This document shows positions 9,188 through 17,496 of a stretch of 48,033 nt of DNA, in pieces. The DNA is taken from contig JANQJR010000046.1 in assembly GCA_028281525.1 (NCBI GenBank), positions 1 through 48,033 on the forward strand, in the 5' to 3' direction. The position numbers and the translations under genes were made by a program. Position 1 is the stretch's first letter. Each line of letters starts with the position of its first letter. Origin of the DNA: Magnetovibrio sp. Lineage in GTDB: Bacteria > Pseudomonadota > Alphaproteobacteria > Rhodospirillales > Magnetovibrionaceae. Under the pieces are notes generated by a model that saw only the letters and a list, made by a program, of their open reading frames with translations, had not been told where the DNA came from and searched no databases.

Positions 9188-10012
9188 ATGCGTATTTTTT
9201 CGATTTTCGTCGTGATGGCAGGACTGCTGGTGGGCGGCCCGGTCAAGGCCGGTGAATTCATCACCGTGGCATCAACGACGTCGACCCAAAACTCCGGCCT
9301 GTTCGGTGATATCTTGCCGCAATTCACCGCCCAAACCGGAATCGAAGTACGTGTCATCGCCGTCGGCACCGGCCAAGCCATTCGCGTGGCGGAGCGCGGC
9401 GACGCGGACGTTCTGTTCGTGCACCACCGCACCTCCGAAGAGCAGTTCGTTTATGAGGGATATGGGGTGAAACGCTTCGACGTGATGATGAACGATTTCG
9501 TGATCGTTGGCCCTGCAGACGATCCGGCGGGCGTCAAATCCACCAAGACTACGGATGACGCGCTGGCGGCTATCGCCAAGTCCGGTGCATCCTTCGTGTC
9601 GCGCGGCGACGACAGCGGCACCCACAAGCGCGAAAAAAACCTGTGGAACAACGCTGGCGTGGATCCGCAAAAAGCCTCCGGCGCGTGGTATTTGGAAGCG
9701 GGCGCCGGCATGGGTGCAACCTTGAACATGGCCCGTGGCGCGAGCGCTTACACTCTGTCCGATCGCGGCACATGGATCGCTTTCAAGAACAAGCAAGGCA
9801 TGGACATCGTGCACCAGGGCAGCGACAACCTCGCCAACCCTTACGGTGTAATTTTGGTCAACCCCAAGCGCCACGCGCATGTGAAGACGGATGCGGGACA
9901 GGCTTTTATTGATTGGCTGGTGTCCGCCGAAGGCCAGAACGCCATCGCGGCGTTCAAGCTGGACGGCGAACAGCTGTTCTTCCCCACCGCGCGCAAACAC
10001 GCCCAGAACTAG
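9188..10012 (+). CDS. tupA: Tungstate-binding periplasmic protein TupA
   Basis: A 274-residue solute-binding protein. A Sec signal peptide is visible (MRIFSIFVVMAGLLVGGPVKA, cleavage before GEF). The mature N-terminus carries ASTTSTQNSGLFG, the TTSTxxSGL oxyanion-binding motif typical of TupA, and a second motif SRGDDSGTHKREK. The good ribosome-binding site AAGGGG is 8-9 nt upstream. It lies 36 bp after tupC and so is probably in the same transcript, though a separate weak promoter in the gap is possible. It delivers tungstate to TupBC for tungsto- or molybdo-enzymes. Confidence 0.93.
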   Translation: MRIFSIFVVMAGLLVGGPVKAGEFITVASTTSTQNSGLFGDILPQFTAQTGIEVRVIAVGTGQAIRVAERGDADVLFVHHRTSEEQFVYEGYGVKRFDVMMNDFVIVGPADDPAGVKSTKTTDDALAAIAKSGASFVSRGDDSGTHKREKNLWNNAGVDPQKASGAWYLEAGAGMGATLNMARGASAYTLSDRGTWIAFKNKQGMDIVHQGSDNLANPYGVILVNPKRHAHVKTDAGQAFIDWLVSAEGQNAIAAFKLDGEQLFFPTARKHAQN

Positions 10013-10086
10013 GGTCAGTCCTAAAAGCTTACCCCCATCAAAATTGAGGGCGACTTTATCGATAAGTCGGGTTATATCTAAAAGAG

Positions 10087-10110
10087 CGTTATATTCAAAC
10101 AGACATAACG
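10087..10110 (+). promoter_or_regulatory. Putative ModE-type operator before moaA
   Basis: Arms CGTTATATT and ACATAACG are separated by 7 nt. From memory this has the same arms and the same 24-nt layout as the ModE operator of the E. coli modABC promoter. It ends 13 bp before the moaA start codon, so a bound repressor would block the promoter or the ribosome site. E. coli moaA is itself ModE-regulated. No modE gene is in the window, so a trans-acting ModE is inferred. Confidence 0.65.
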
Positions 10111-10123
10111 CCCCCTGAAGATC

Positions 10124-11113
10124 ATGCAAGACAGTTTCGGCCGCCCCATCACATATCTGCGCGTCTCGGTCACCGACCGGTGCGACTTCCGCTGCTTCTA
10201 CTGCATGGCGGAAGACATGACCTTTTTGCCGCGCAAAGACTTACTGTCGATCGAAGAGTTGGACACCGTGTGCTCGGCCTTCATCGAACGCGGCGTGAGC
10301 AAAATCCGCCTCACAGGCGGGGAGCCTTTGGTGCGGCGCGGCATCATGGAACTGATCGCGCGCCTGAGCCGCCATAAGGATACGGGACGGCTCGATGAAA
10401 TCACGCTCACCACCAACGGCAGCCAGCTCGCCAAGCATGCGCACGAGATCAAACGCTTAGGGGTCGAGCGTATCAACGTCTCGCTCGACACCTTGGACGC
10501 AGACAAATTCACCGAGGTCACCCGCTTAGGGAAAATCAATCAGGTGCTGGACGGGCTCAAAGCCGCACAGGACGCAGGTCTCAGGATCAAGATCAACACC
10601 GTGGCGCTCAAAGGCGTCAACGAAGACGAGCTGAGCACCTTGGTCGCGTGGTGTGGCAAACAGGGATTCGATCTAACCTTGATCGAGACCATGCCGCTGG
10701 GCGACATCGGCGGTGACCGCACGGACCAGTACCTGGCGCTGGATGACGTGCGCCAACGGCTGGAACAAGATTGGACCCTGCTGGCGTCGACACACTCCAC
10801 CGGCGGGCCGTCGAAGTATGTGGAGGTGCAGGAAACCGGACAAAAACTCGGCTTCATCACACCACTCAGCGACCATTTTTGCGACAATTGCAACCGCATG
10901 CGTCTGACGTGCACCGGCACACTGTATATGTGCTTGGGCCAAGACAGCGCCGTCGACCTGCGTGCCGCCGTGCGGGCAGGCAATCCGAATCAGGCGCTCG
11001 ACGCCGCCATCAACGAAGCCCTGACATTGAAACCCAAAGGCCACGAATTCGTGATCGAACCGGGCAACGGCGGCCCGGCCTTGACGCGCCACATGAGCGT
11101 CACCGGCGGTTGA
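10124..11113 (+). CDS. moaA: GTP 3',8-cyclase MoaA (molybdenum cofactor synthesis)
   Basis: Radical-SAM enzyme that, with MoaC, converts GTP to cyclic pyranopterin monophosphate, the first step of Moco/Wco synthesis. The N-terminal SAM cluster is CX3CX2C (C20, C24, C27 in [10 protein letters not shown]). The SAM motif TGGEPLVRR is present, and so is the second cluster [18 protein letters not shown] (CX2CX13C). The protein ends in VTGG, the C-terminal Gly-Gly essential for GTP binding in this family. At 329 residues the length is normal. It follows the tungstate transporter, linking metal uptake and pterin cofactor synthesis, and has a ModE-like site upstream. Confidence 0.97.
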   Translation: MQDSFGRPITYLRVSVTDRCDFRCFYCMAEDMTFLPRKDLLSIEELDTVCSAFIERGVSKIRLTGGEPLVRRGIMELIARLSRHKDTGRLDEITLTTNGSQLAKHAHEIKRLGVERINVSLDTLDADKFTEVTRLGKINQVLDGLKAAQDAGLRIKINTVALKGVNEDELSTLVAWCGKQGFDLTLIETMPLGDIGGDRTDQYLALDDVRQRLEQDWTLLASTHSTGGPSKYVEVQETGQKLGFITPLSDHFCDNCNRMRLTCTGTLYMCLGQDSAVDLRAAVRAGNPNQALDAAINEALTLKPKGHEFVIEPGNGGPALTRHMSVTGG

Positions 11114-11177
11114 TACGCCGGGTCAACATTCGCGAAAGTTTGGTCTATACTCCGCCCATCTTAAGAGAGAACAGGCC

Positions 11178-11945
11178 ATGAAGTTCAAATCCATCGCCTT
11201 CGTCGCCGCACGCCAGAAGCAGGCGCAGGAAGCGTTGAAAGCGCTCAAGAAGCGCTACGAATCCGTGCCACCATCGCGCGCGGATGTGATTGTCGCACTG
11301 GGCGGCGACGGCTTCATGTTGCGCACGCTGCACAAGTACCTGCATCGCAATGTGCCGATTTACGGCATGAACCGGGGCTCGGTTGGCTTCATGATGAACG
11401 AATACCGTCCCAGCGGATTGTTGAAACGTTTGCAACGCGCTGAACCGATCACACTGCATCCGTTGCGTATGGTCGCCACCGACGCGCGCGGTAAAAAGCA
11501 CGAAGCGCTGGCGATCAACGAAGTCTCTCTGTTGCGCTACACCCGTTTGGCGGCGAAGCTGCGCATCAAGATCGACGGCCACGTGCGCCTGGACGAAATG
11601 ATCTGCGACGGCGCATTGGTCGCCACGCCCGCAGGCAGCACCGCCTACAACCTGTCCGCCAATGGCCCGATCATCCCCTTGGGCGCAGAGCTGTTGGCGC
11701 TGACCCCCATCAGCGCGTTCCGCCCGCGTCAGTGGCGCGGCGCTTTGCTGCCGTCCCAGGCCAAAGTCAGTTTCGATGTGCTGGATGCCAAGCACCGCCC
11801 GGTCAGCGCCGTGGCGGATGATCTGGCGGTGCGCAACGTGCACCACGTTGACGTGATCGTGGACCCCAGCGTCGCGCCGGTACTGCTGTTCGACCCCGAA
11901 CACAATCTGGAAGAACGCATCCTGCGCGAACAGTTCGTGGTGTAA
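11178..11945 (+). CDS. nadK: NAD kinase
   Basis: Phosphorylates NAD to NADP. The 255-residue protein contains the hallmark GGDG motif (residues 42-45, [10 protein letters not shown]), the [10 protein letters not shown] segment, and the conserved glycine-rich [17 protein letters not shown]. The ribosome site GAGAGAACAGGCC precedes the ATG. The short form with a truncated N-terminus is the usual alphaproteobacterial NadK. It is convergent with pyrD. Confidence 0.96.
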   Translation: MKFKSIAFVAARQKQAQEALKALKKRYESVPPSRADVIVALGGDGFMLRTLHKYLHRNVPIYGMNRGSVGFMMNEYRPSGLLKRLQRAEPITLHPLRMVATDARGKKHEALAINEVSLLRYTRLAAKLRIKIDGHVRLDEMICDGALVATPAGSTAYNLSANGPIIPLGAELLALTPISAFRPRQWRGALLPSQAKVSFDVLDAKHRPVSAVADDLAVRNVHHVDVIVDPSVAPVLLFDPEHNLEERILREQFVV

Positions 11946-11979
11946 AGGAACACCTGCTCGCTTTTTCCGGGATGAAGCT

Positions 11980-13047
11980 TTAAGGCCTTTTTTGCCCGAC
12001 CGCATCCAAGACCGAAGTGAAGCCTTCGCCCCGCAAAATATCTGCGAGTTCCCTGTTGACCCGCGCGGCCAATCCCGGGCCTTGGTAGACCATGGCGGAA
12101 TAGAGCTCGACCAAGGACGCACCTGCGAGAATTTTCTGGTAGGCCCCCTGGCCATCCTCGATACCGCCGACACCGATCAACGGCAAGTCGCCGCCCGTGG
12201 CCACATACATTTCTCCCAGCACACGCGTGGAAGCTTCGAACAAGGGGCGTCCGCTCAAGCCGCCAGTTTCGCGTTTGTAAGGGTTTTGCAGACTTTGCGG
12301 GCGCGTGATGGTGGTATTGGCGACGATCACGCCATCAATGCCGGTTTCCAGGGACACCTGGGCGATATCGGCTTTGTCCTCGTCCGTTAAGTCGGGCGCG
12401 ATCTTCAACAGCAACGGCGGCGTGCGCGTGGACCGGGTGGCTTCTTCGAGTGCGCGTCTGGTCCGGGTGAGCAGTGCGCGCAGCGGTTCCGGCCCCTGCA
12501 AAGCGCGCAAGCCCGGGGTGTTGGGGCTGGACACGTTCACCACCAGAAAGTCCGCAAGCCTCCCAAACGCCCAAGCGCCGAGCTCGTAATCAGCGGCGGC
12601 GTCTTCGGTTTCCTTGTTTTTGCCCAGGTTGACGCCGACGATGCCTTTGCTCCGGTCCCGGCGTTCCAAACGGCGTACAGAAGCTTCATGCCCTTCGGAA
12701 TTGAACCCCATGCGGTTGATCACCGCCTGGTCCTCCTCCAAACGGAACAAACGCGGTTTGGCGTTGCCCGGTTGCGGGCGCGGCGTGACGGAACCGATCT
12801 CAACAAAGCCGAAGCCCTGGCGCAACATCTGCGCGTGAACCCGTGCATCCTTGTCGAAGCCGGCCGCAAGCCCCACCGGACTGGGAAACGTCATGTCCCA
12901 CAGCCGGACGGTCAACACATCCTCATCCACACGGGCGGGCGCCGGCACCACGCCTGCTTCCAGGGCGCGAATGGCGAGCCCATGGGCGGTTTCCGGGTCC
13001 AGCACACGAACGAACGGCCAGAGTAAACGGTAAGGATCAAATGGCAT
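11980..13047 (-). CDS. pyrD: Dihydroorotate dehydrogenase (quinone), class 2
   Basis: Oxidises dihydroorotate to orotate, passing electrons to quinone at the inner membrane (pyrimidine synthesis). The 355-residue protein has an N-terminal helical microdomain (YRLLWPFVRVLDPETAHGLAIRALE), the FMN-binding LAAGFDKDA, GSVTPRPQPGNAKPR, the active-site NVSSPNTPGLR, and TGGLSGRPL with VGGIEDG near the end. The frame is open 29 codons further upstream, but the ATG at 13047 is preceded by GGGGA at good spacing and matches family N-termini. pyrC also lies in this window, 17 kb away. Confidence 0.96.
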   Translation of the reverse strand: MPFDPYRLLWPFVRVLDPETAHGLAIRALEAGVVPAPARVDEDVLTVRLWDMTFPSPVGLAAGFDKDARVHAQMLRQGFGFVEIGSVTPRPQPGNAKPRLFRLEEDQAVINRMGFNSEGHEASVRRLERRDRSKGIVGVNLGKNKETEDAAADYELGAWAFGRLADFLVVNVSSPNTPGLRALQGPEPLRALLTRTRRALEEATRSTRTPPLLLKIAPDLTDEDKADIAQVSLETGIDGVIVANTTITRPQSLQNPYKRETGGLSGRPLFEASTRVLGEMYVATGGDLPLIGVGGIEDGQGAYQKILAGASLVELYSAMVYQGPGLAARVNRELADILRGEGFTSVLDAVGQKRP

Positions 13048-13253
13048 GGCGATGTCCCCAAGTACGACCATGCTTGTAAGCGGATTCTTTGCGAATTTCC
13101 AGAAAGGCAAATTTGCATTTTGCAATTCATGCATACGCGGCTATTGACCTGTTGTTCCAGTTTTCTCAAAACGCGACTCGCGAAACTGAATACAACTATA
13201 TGCTTTCTTGAAATATCAAATACTTGTGATCTTTATATTGCGACGAATTAAGT

Positions 13254-13269
13254 TGGCACACTCATTGCG
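13254..13269 (+). promoter_or_regulatory. Sigma-54 (RpoN) -24/-12 promoter
   Basis: TGGCAC-N5-TTGC: GG and GC dinucleotides are exactly 12 bp apart, matching the RpoN consensus TGGCACG-N4-TTGCW. The ATG of the 79-residue gene is 47 bp downstream, preceded by GAGGAA. The core is nearly identical to the second site at 16849. Confidence 0.75.
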
Positions 13270-13315
13270 AGTTGTTGTCCCGAAAGCGGAACGTCCATTT
13301 AAGAGGAAAACCCCG

Positions 13316-13555
13316 ATGGCAATCTCTTCGCCCCCCAGCAACGCCATCACGTTGAGGGCCATGCCCCCCAAGGCCCGCGCCTCGGACGCTCCGCTTTCCA
13401 ACGCCCTTGGGTTTCTCGACTCTTTGCACATGGCCGGCATTGCTCTTGGTCCCGCCATGCCCGAACCCGAAGCCTTGCAGGCGGCAGCACGGAAAGCGGG
13501 AATAAGCCCCCAACAAGCGCTGAAAGCCTATCTCGCCATTCTCGAATACGAGTGA
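13316..13555 (+). CDS. Unrecognised 79-residue protein behind a sigma-54 promoter
   Basis: I do not recognise this family. The start is chosen at the ATG preceded by AAGAGGAAAA; the open frame upstream has no ribosome site. The N-terminal half is Ser/Pro/Ala-rich and probably disordered (MAISSPPSNAITLRAMPPKA). The C-terminal half reads as compact helices (NALGFLDSLHMAG ... EALQAAARKAGISPQQALKAYLAILEYE). There is no cysteine, signal peptide or membrane segment. Codon use resembles the neighbours. A consensus sigma-54 promoter upstream suggests activator-dependent, condition-specific expression and argues that the gene is real. Confidence 0.7.
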   Translation: MAISSPPSNAITLRAMPPKARASDAPLSNALGFLDSLHMAGIALGPAMPEPEALQAAARKAGISPQQALKAYLAILEYE

Positions 13556-13923
13556 AATAACCATTCATTTATAGTGGTTACTCAGACATCTTCACTTCGA
13601 TCACATGAACACCCCCCAGAAAAAACATCGATTTTTCGCGCCAAAAGTCGGGTTTGCCCCTTGACGTTTCGGCGTTTGTGATTAATTATTTCCTGACTAA
13701 TTTGATTGGTTTCTCTGTCAATCATCAAATTAAACACGAAATGCCATTGATCGGGAGCAGCCTTCACGTCCCCCCCTGCACCGGTCAAACAGGAAGACCC
13801 CGTCACCACTTGGTGCGGGGTCTTCCCAATTGTGGGGATATGCGGCCCTGGCGGCCATCTTCCTGCACACTTCGCGGACCCGTTATAGTCATCCCCCGGG
13901 GCAACCGATTGGGGAGAAAGACG
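13556..13923. other. Gene-free 368-bp interval with palindromes
   Basis: No convincing ORF. Contents: a small stem TAACCA/TGGTTA just after the 79-residue gene (13558-13580), an AT-rich stretch around 13675-13740 with an 8-bp inverted repeat AATTTGAT/ATCAAATT (13699-13731), and a strong GC hairpin (13792-13826). The HNH gene begins at the end. A promoter for the HNH gene or a small RNA could lie here. Confidence 0.5.
13792..13826 (+). terminator. Strong hairpin, possible terminator or RNA element
   Basis: An 11-bp perfect stem GGAAGACCCCG / CGGGGTCTTCC is extended, after a bulged T, by CACC/GGTG with an ACTT loop. No U-tract follows, so it is not a standard intrinsic terminator; it may be a structured RNA or an intergenic palindrome. 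Confidence 0.4.
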
Positions 13924-14280
13924 ATGGCGCGGAAACAGGATCGGAAACCGGGCCAGAAACCGGGAAACAATCTGAAAAAGAATCTGGGGGCCTGTCCGTT
14001 GTGCGGACGCGATATGATCGCAGGGCCCAGCGTTGAATACCATCATCCTGTGCCCAAATCCCTGAAAGGCCGGGAAACGGTCCCTTTGCACGCCGTTTGC
14101 CACCGCATGGTGCACAGAGTTTTCCATGAGCGCGAACTTCAAGAATTGGCCGGAGATTTGCATGTGCTCAAGAGCCACCCAGCCATGCGGACCTTCATCC
14201 GCTGGGTGCGCAAAAAACCGGCAACCTTTGTGGACCGCCCTCGCACGCAGAGGCGACGCCCTTACCATAGATCGAGATAA
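13924..14280 (+). CDS. Small HNH-endonuclease-like zinc protein
   Basis: A 118-residue basic protein. The start ATG follows GGGGAGAAAGACG; the longer open frame has no support. After a Lys/Gln-rich leader comes a zinc CPLCG (24-28), then YHHPVPKSLKGRETVPLH and CHRMVHRVF, an arrangement of HH, N/R and CxxxxH elements typical of compact HNH/McrA-type nuclease folds. The tail is Arg-rich. These stand-alone proteins are common in alphaproteobacteria without known restriction partners, and none lies nearby. DNA cleavage is inferred from the fold only. Confidence 0.75.
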   Translation: MARKQDRKPGQKPGNNLKKNLGACPLCGRDMIAGPSVEYHHPVPKSLKGRETVPLHAVCHRMVHRVFHERELQELAGDLHVLKSHPAMRTFIRWVRKKPATFVDRPRTQRRRPYHRSR

Positions 14281-14332
14281 GTCATTGTAATTTAGGTACA
14301 TTCTAATCAAAGGGAAAGGCCTTCAACAGCCC

Positions 14333-16663
14333 ATGTTGAAGCTGAAAATCAAACATAAGCTGCTCCTCATCTGGCTCGGATCCATCATTTTGATGCTGAG
14401 CATTATGGCGAGCTTGTTCGAATACCAAATTGGCGAATTGCACAAACAGGAAGCCCGCGGCGCCATCGCCAATGCCGTCACCACTTTGCATCATGACCTG
14501 GAGTTGGCGGCCATTGGGGTGTTGCAGAGCGCACAATCCCTGTCAGCACGCGGCGACTTTGTGGCGTCGATCAATATGGTGGACCGCTATCAAGATCCAG
14601 AAGACTATCTGGCCCAAGTTTTCGATGTGGAAAAACGCGTGCTCGCCCAAGAGCTGGCGCAACACGCCAACGCCACCGGTGCGGATGTGATTGCGCTGTA
14701 CGATTCCAAGAACGTGCTTGCAGCCTTTTACCTCTCCCCGCACACGGGCGGCCAGGGGGCCGGATTCATTACGTTCCAAGATGGCCTACCCGTCCCCGCC
14801 CACTTAAGCGCGCAGCAAGATGAACGCACGGAGCCCAGCGGGAGTTCGGCGAGCATGGTTTTGAGCGAATTGTCGCCGGCCAACGGCTTTCGCACAAACC
14901 GCGCCAGTATTTCGCTATCCAACAATCTTCTGATTCTGAGTGCCAGCAACCCCATCAAACGCCAACGCGCTTCGGATCAAACGAGCATCATCGGCACCAT
15001 CATCGTAGGACGGGTTCTGGGCGAAGGCTTCATGCGCACCATTTCCCAAGCCATCGACATGGAGTTCACCATCGCCGACCCCAAACACGGCGGCATGCCG
15101 AGATACCTGACCGGCATGGATATATCGCAAGCCCTCGACAACGTTCCCGAGTTGGAACTCGACGGCAATCCCGAACCGGATCACAGCTCCGCTCACAAGC
15201 GCATATCCAGTCAGAGCCACTTCCTAGGTCTCGTGCGCATGGTGGAATTGGGCGGACGCAACATCTACTTCATTTTCGCTCAGCGAAAAGACACATTGCA
15301 AAGCACGCTGGATACGTTCCACGGCACCGTGATCGCCGTACTGCTGCTCACAGGCTTGGCGGTCTTGCCGACCGGCGTATTTTTTCTCAACCGCACCATC
15401 AGACGTCCGGTCGAAGACCTGGTCGCGTGCGCGGACAACCTACGCCGTGGACAAGCTCATGACATGGGCGCGTTCAAAGGCGAGGATGAATTCAGCGAAC
15501 TGGCGCAGTCCTTCCAAATCATGTCGACCGCGGTGCGGGCCCGCGAGCACGCTCTCACGGAAAGCCAGAAAAGTCTCAAGAACGCCCAACGCATCGCCCA
15601 GTTGGGCAACTGGGAATGGAACCTGCATAGCGGGTACGTTTACTTTTCCGACGAAATCTACGCCATTCTCGGGCGCGGTCAGAACGTCTTGAGCCACAAG
15701 TTCGACAATCTTTTGGACTGTGTCCACACAGACGACGTCCGTGCGCTCAAGCGGCGCATTTCCGAAGCCATCGAACATGGCGAAGAATTCGCCATGGAAC
15801 ACCGCATCCTTCTGCCCAACGGCACTGAGCGCTATGTCGTGCAAACCGGCGAACTGTATATCGACCGGGACGGCTCTTCGCGCATCCGCGCAACGCTTCA
15901 AGACATCACCGAACGCCGTTTGCTGGAAGCCGCCAAAGGTGAGTTGATCTCCACCGTCAGCCATGAATTGCGCACGCCCTTGACGTCCATTTTGGGCGCG
16001 CTGGGGCTGGCGATCGGCGGCGCGGTCGGCACGCAACCAGAAAAATTAAACGCCATTTTGTCAAATGCCGAACGCAACGCCAAACGCCTCGGGCTGTTGA
16101 TCGATGACCTGCTGGACATCGAACGGCTTTCAAGCGCGTCGATGAATTTCGAATTCCGCGCACTCGAAGTCCGCGACATTCTCACCCAGGCCGTCGACGC
16201 CAACCAGGCGTACGCCGACACGTTCTCGGTACGGCTGGTCGTCAAAGGCGATATCCCCGATGTCCGCGTGCTCGCCGATCCCATCCGCATTGGCCAGGTG
16301 ATGGGCAACCTGCTCTCCAACGCATGTAAGTTTTCACCTCGAGACAGCGACGTTATCATTCACAGCGAATACAGCTCCGAGGGCATCGCCATTTCCGTGA
16401 CAGACATCGGCCCCGGCATTCCGGACTCGTTTCGGCCTTATGTATTCGAACGCTTCAGTCAGGCCGACCAATCCGCAACCCGTCAGGACCAGCGGGGCGG
16501 AACCGGGTTGGGTCTGGCGATCACCAAAGCCATTCTCGACATGCATGACGGAACAGTCGGTTTCGAAACCCGTTGCAAGCCCGATCCCGGGCACGGCACC
16601 ACCTTCACGTTCACGCTGCCCGTATGGACGCAGCAGAGCGAAGAGATTCGTCTTACGGCCTGA
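14333..16663 (+). CDS. Membrane hybrid-less sensor histidine kinase (periplasmic sensor, HAMP, PAS)
   Basis: A 776-residue kinase. A first membrane helix is at about 8-28 (LLLIWLGSIILMLSIMASL), followed by a periplasmic sensory region of about 300 residues that I do not recognise precisely (Cache/CHASE-like). The second helix is at about 332-353, then HAMP (RRPVEDLVACADNLRRG...), PAS (GNWEWNLHSGYVYFSDEIYAILG), HisKA with phospho-acceptor His544 in SHELRTPLTSIL, and HATPase_c with NLLSNACKFSP, DIGPGIP and GTGLGL. There is no receiver domain and no adjacent dedicated regulator. It sits upstream of the H-NOX operon, separated by a sigma-54 promoter. The signal is unknown. Confidence 0.9.
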   Translation: MLKLKIKHKLLLIWLGSIILMLSIMASLFEYQIGELHKQEARGAIANAVTTLHHDLELAAIGVLQSAQSLSARGDFVASINMVDRYQDPEDYLAQVFDVEKRVLAQELAQHANATGADVIALYDSKNVLAAFYLSPHTGGQGAGFITFQDGLPVPAHLSAQQDERTEPSGSSASMVLSELSPANGFRTNRASISLSNNLLILSASNPIKRQRASDQTSIIGTIIVGRVLGEGFMRTISQAIDMEFTIADPKHGGMPRYLTGMDISQALDNVPELELDGNPEPDHSSAHKRISSQSHFLGLVRMVELGGRNIYFIFAQRKDTLQSTLDTFHGTVIAVLLLTGLAVLPTGVFFLNRTIRRPVEDLVACADNLRRGQAHDMGAFKGEDEFSELAQSFQIMSTAVRAREHALTESQKSLKNAQRIAQLGNWEWNLHSGYVYFSDEIYAILGRGQNVLSHKFDNLLDCVHTDDVRALKRRISEAIEHGEEFAMEHRILLPNGTERYVVQTGELYIDRDGSSRIRATLQDITERRLLEAAKGELISTVSHELRTPLTSILGALGLAIGGAVGTQPEKLNAILSNAERNAKRLGLLIDDLLDIERLSSASMNFEFRALEVRDILTQAVDANQAYADTFSVRLVVKGDIPDVRVLADPIRIGQVMGNLLSNACKFSPRDSDVIIHSEYSSEGIAISVTDIGPGIPDSFRPYVFERFSQADQSATRQDQRGGTGLGLAITKAILDMHDGTVGFETRCKPDPGHGTTFTFTLPVWTQQSEEIRLTA

Positions 16664-16799
16664 TCCAGCTCGCGCCTTAGGTCCATTCCACTGCAGCGAA
16701 TTGCGTCGCATTTTGCGAAACCAGCACGCGCCGCCGCGCACAATGACCCACATCGCTCAATACCCCTTTCGCATGTGGGGTTAGCAAGCTGTTTGATTT

Positions 16800-16819
16800 T
16801 GAAAGTGAAACGACTTTCA
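16800..16819 (+). promoter_or_regulatory. Inverted repeat upstream of the H-NOX sigma-54 promoter
   Basis: Perfect 7-bp arms TGAAAGT / ACTTTCA with 6-nt spacing, ending about 30 bp before the -24 element. This is a candidate activator or repressor site; it does not match a regulator I know. Confidence 0.35.
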
Positions 16820-16848
16820 GACCAATTTTTCCTGAAATTCAAGACCTT

Positions 16849-16864
16849 TGGCACACCCGTTGCG
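16849..16864 (+). promoter_or_regulatory. Sigma-54 (RpoN) promoter of the H-NOX operon
   Basis: TGGCAC-ACCCG-TTGC has GG to GC spacing of exactly 12 bp and lies 78 bp before the H-NOX start. It differs from the site at 13254 at only two positions across 16 nt (ACTCA versus ACCCG in the spacer), suggesting one regulon. An enhancer-binding activator is required but is not encoded in the window. Confidence 0.78.
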
Positions 16865-16941
16865 ACAACTTCCCTGAAACAAAACGTTGACCAGCGCCCG
16901 CATGATGAGCGCCGTCAATGTCAGTCAGAAAGGAGTTTGTC

Positions 16942-17496
16942 ATGAAAGGCATCGTGTTTACGGAGTTTCTCGACATGGTCGACCACCAAATCGACCCGGA
17001 CGTGGCCGATCAAATCATCGAGGATGTGGAGGTGCCTTCAGGGTGTGCCTACACCGCCATCGGCACCTACGACTACAATGAAATGATCGAACTGGTCGGC
17101 GCATTGAGTACGCGCACCGGCATGCCTGTCCCCGACTTGCAAAAAGCATACGGACGCCACCTGTTCCAAGTCTTCACCCAAAAATATCCCAACATGTTTC
17201 GCGATGACGACACGGCCTTCGACGTGCTGGAACGCGTCGACGACACCATCCACCGCGAAGTGCACAAGCTCTACCCGGATGCGGAGTTGCCGACTTTCAC
17301 GGCAATGCGCTACGACGATGCCTGGCTGAAACTCGAATACACCTCGACCCGTCCTTTCGCCGACCTGGCCGAAGGCCTGATCGAAGGCTGCGTCAATCAC
17401 TTCGGCCGCAACATCACAATATTCCGGTACGACATTTCACCGCCGCCTCAAACGCATTCCATCTTTGTGCTGGAAACCATGGAACCTCTCACATGA
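16942..17496 (+). CDS. H-NOX heme nitric-oxide-binding sensor protein
   Basis: A 184-residue stand-alone H-NOX domain. The N-terminus MKGIVFTEFLDMV is typical. The start ATG is preceded by AAAGGAG; an in-frame ATG 24 nt upstream lacks this. Heme-fold hallmarks: the helix HLFQVFTQKYPNMF, the proximal His104 in VDDTIH, and the porphyrin-propionate motif YxSxR as Y133-T-S135-T-R137, followed by GLIEGC. The family binds NO (sometimes O2) through ferrous heme and modulates a partner kinase. Here the next gene is a soluble histidine kinase overlapping by ATGA, so this is an NO-responsive two-component module. The pocket has no obvious distal Tyr, consistent with NO selectivity (inference). Confidence 0.9.
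   Translation: MKGIVFTEFLDMVDHQIDPDVADQIIEDVEVPSGCAYTAIGTYDYNEMIELVGALSTRTGMPVPDLQKAYGRHLFQVFTQKYPNMFRDDDTAFDVLERVDDTIHREVHKLYPDAELPTFTAMRYDDAWLKLEYTSTRPFADLAEGLIEGCVNHFGRNITIFRYDISPPPQTHSIFVLETMEPLT

Noticed and set aside
13582-14310. 242-codon minus-strand frame opposite the HNH gene
   Set aside because: Covers intergenic palindromes and the antisense of a clear HNH zinc motif; no start signal.
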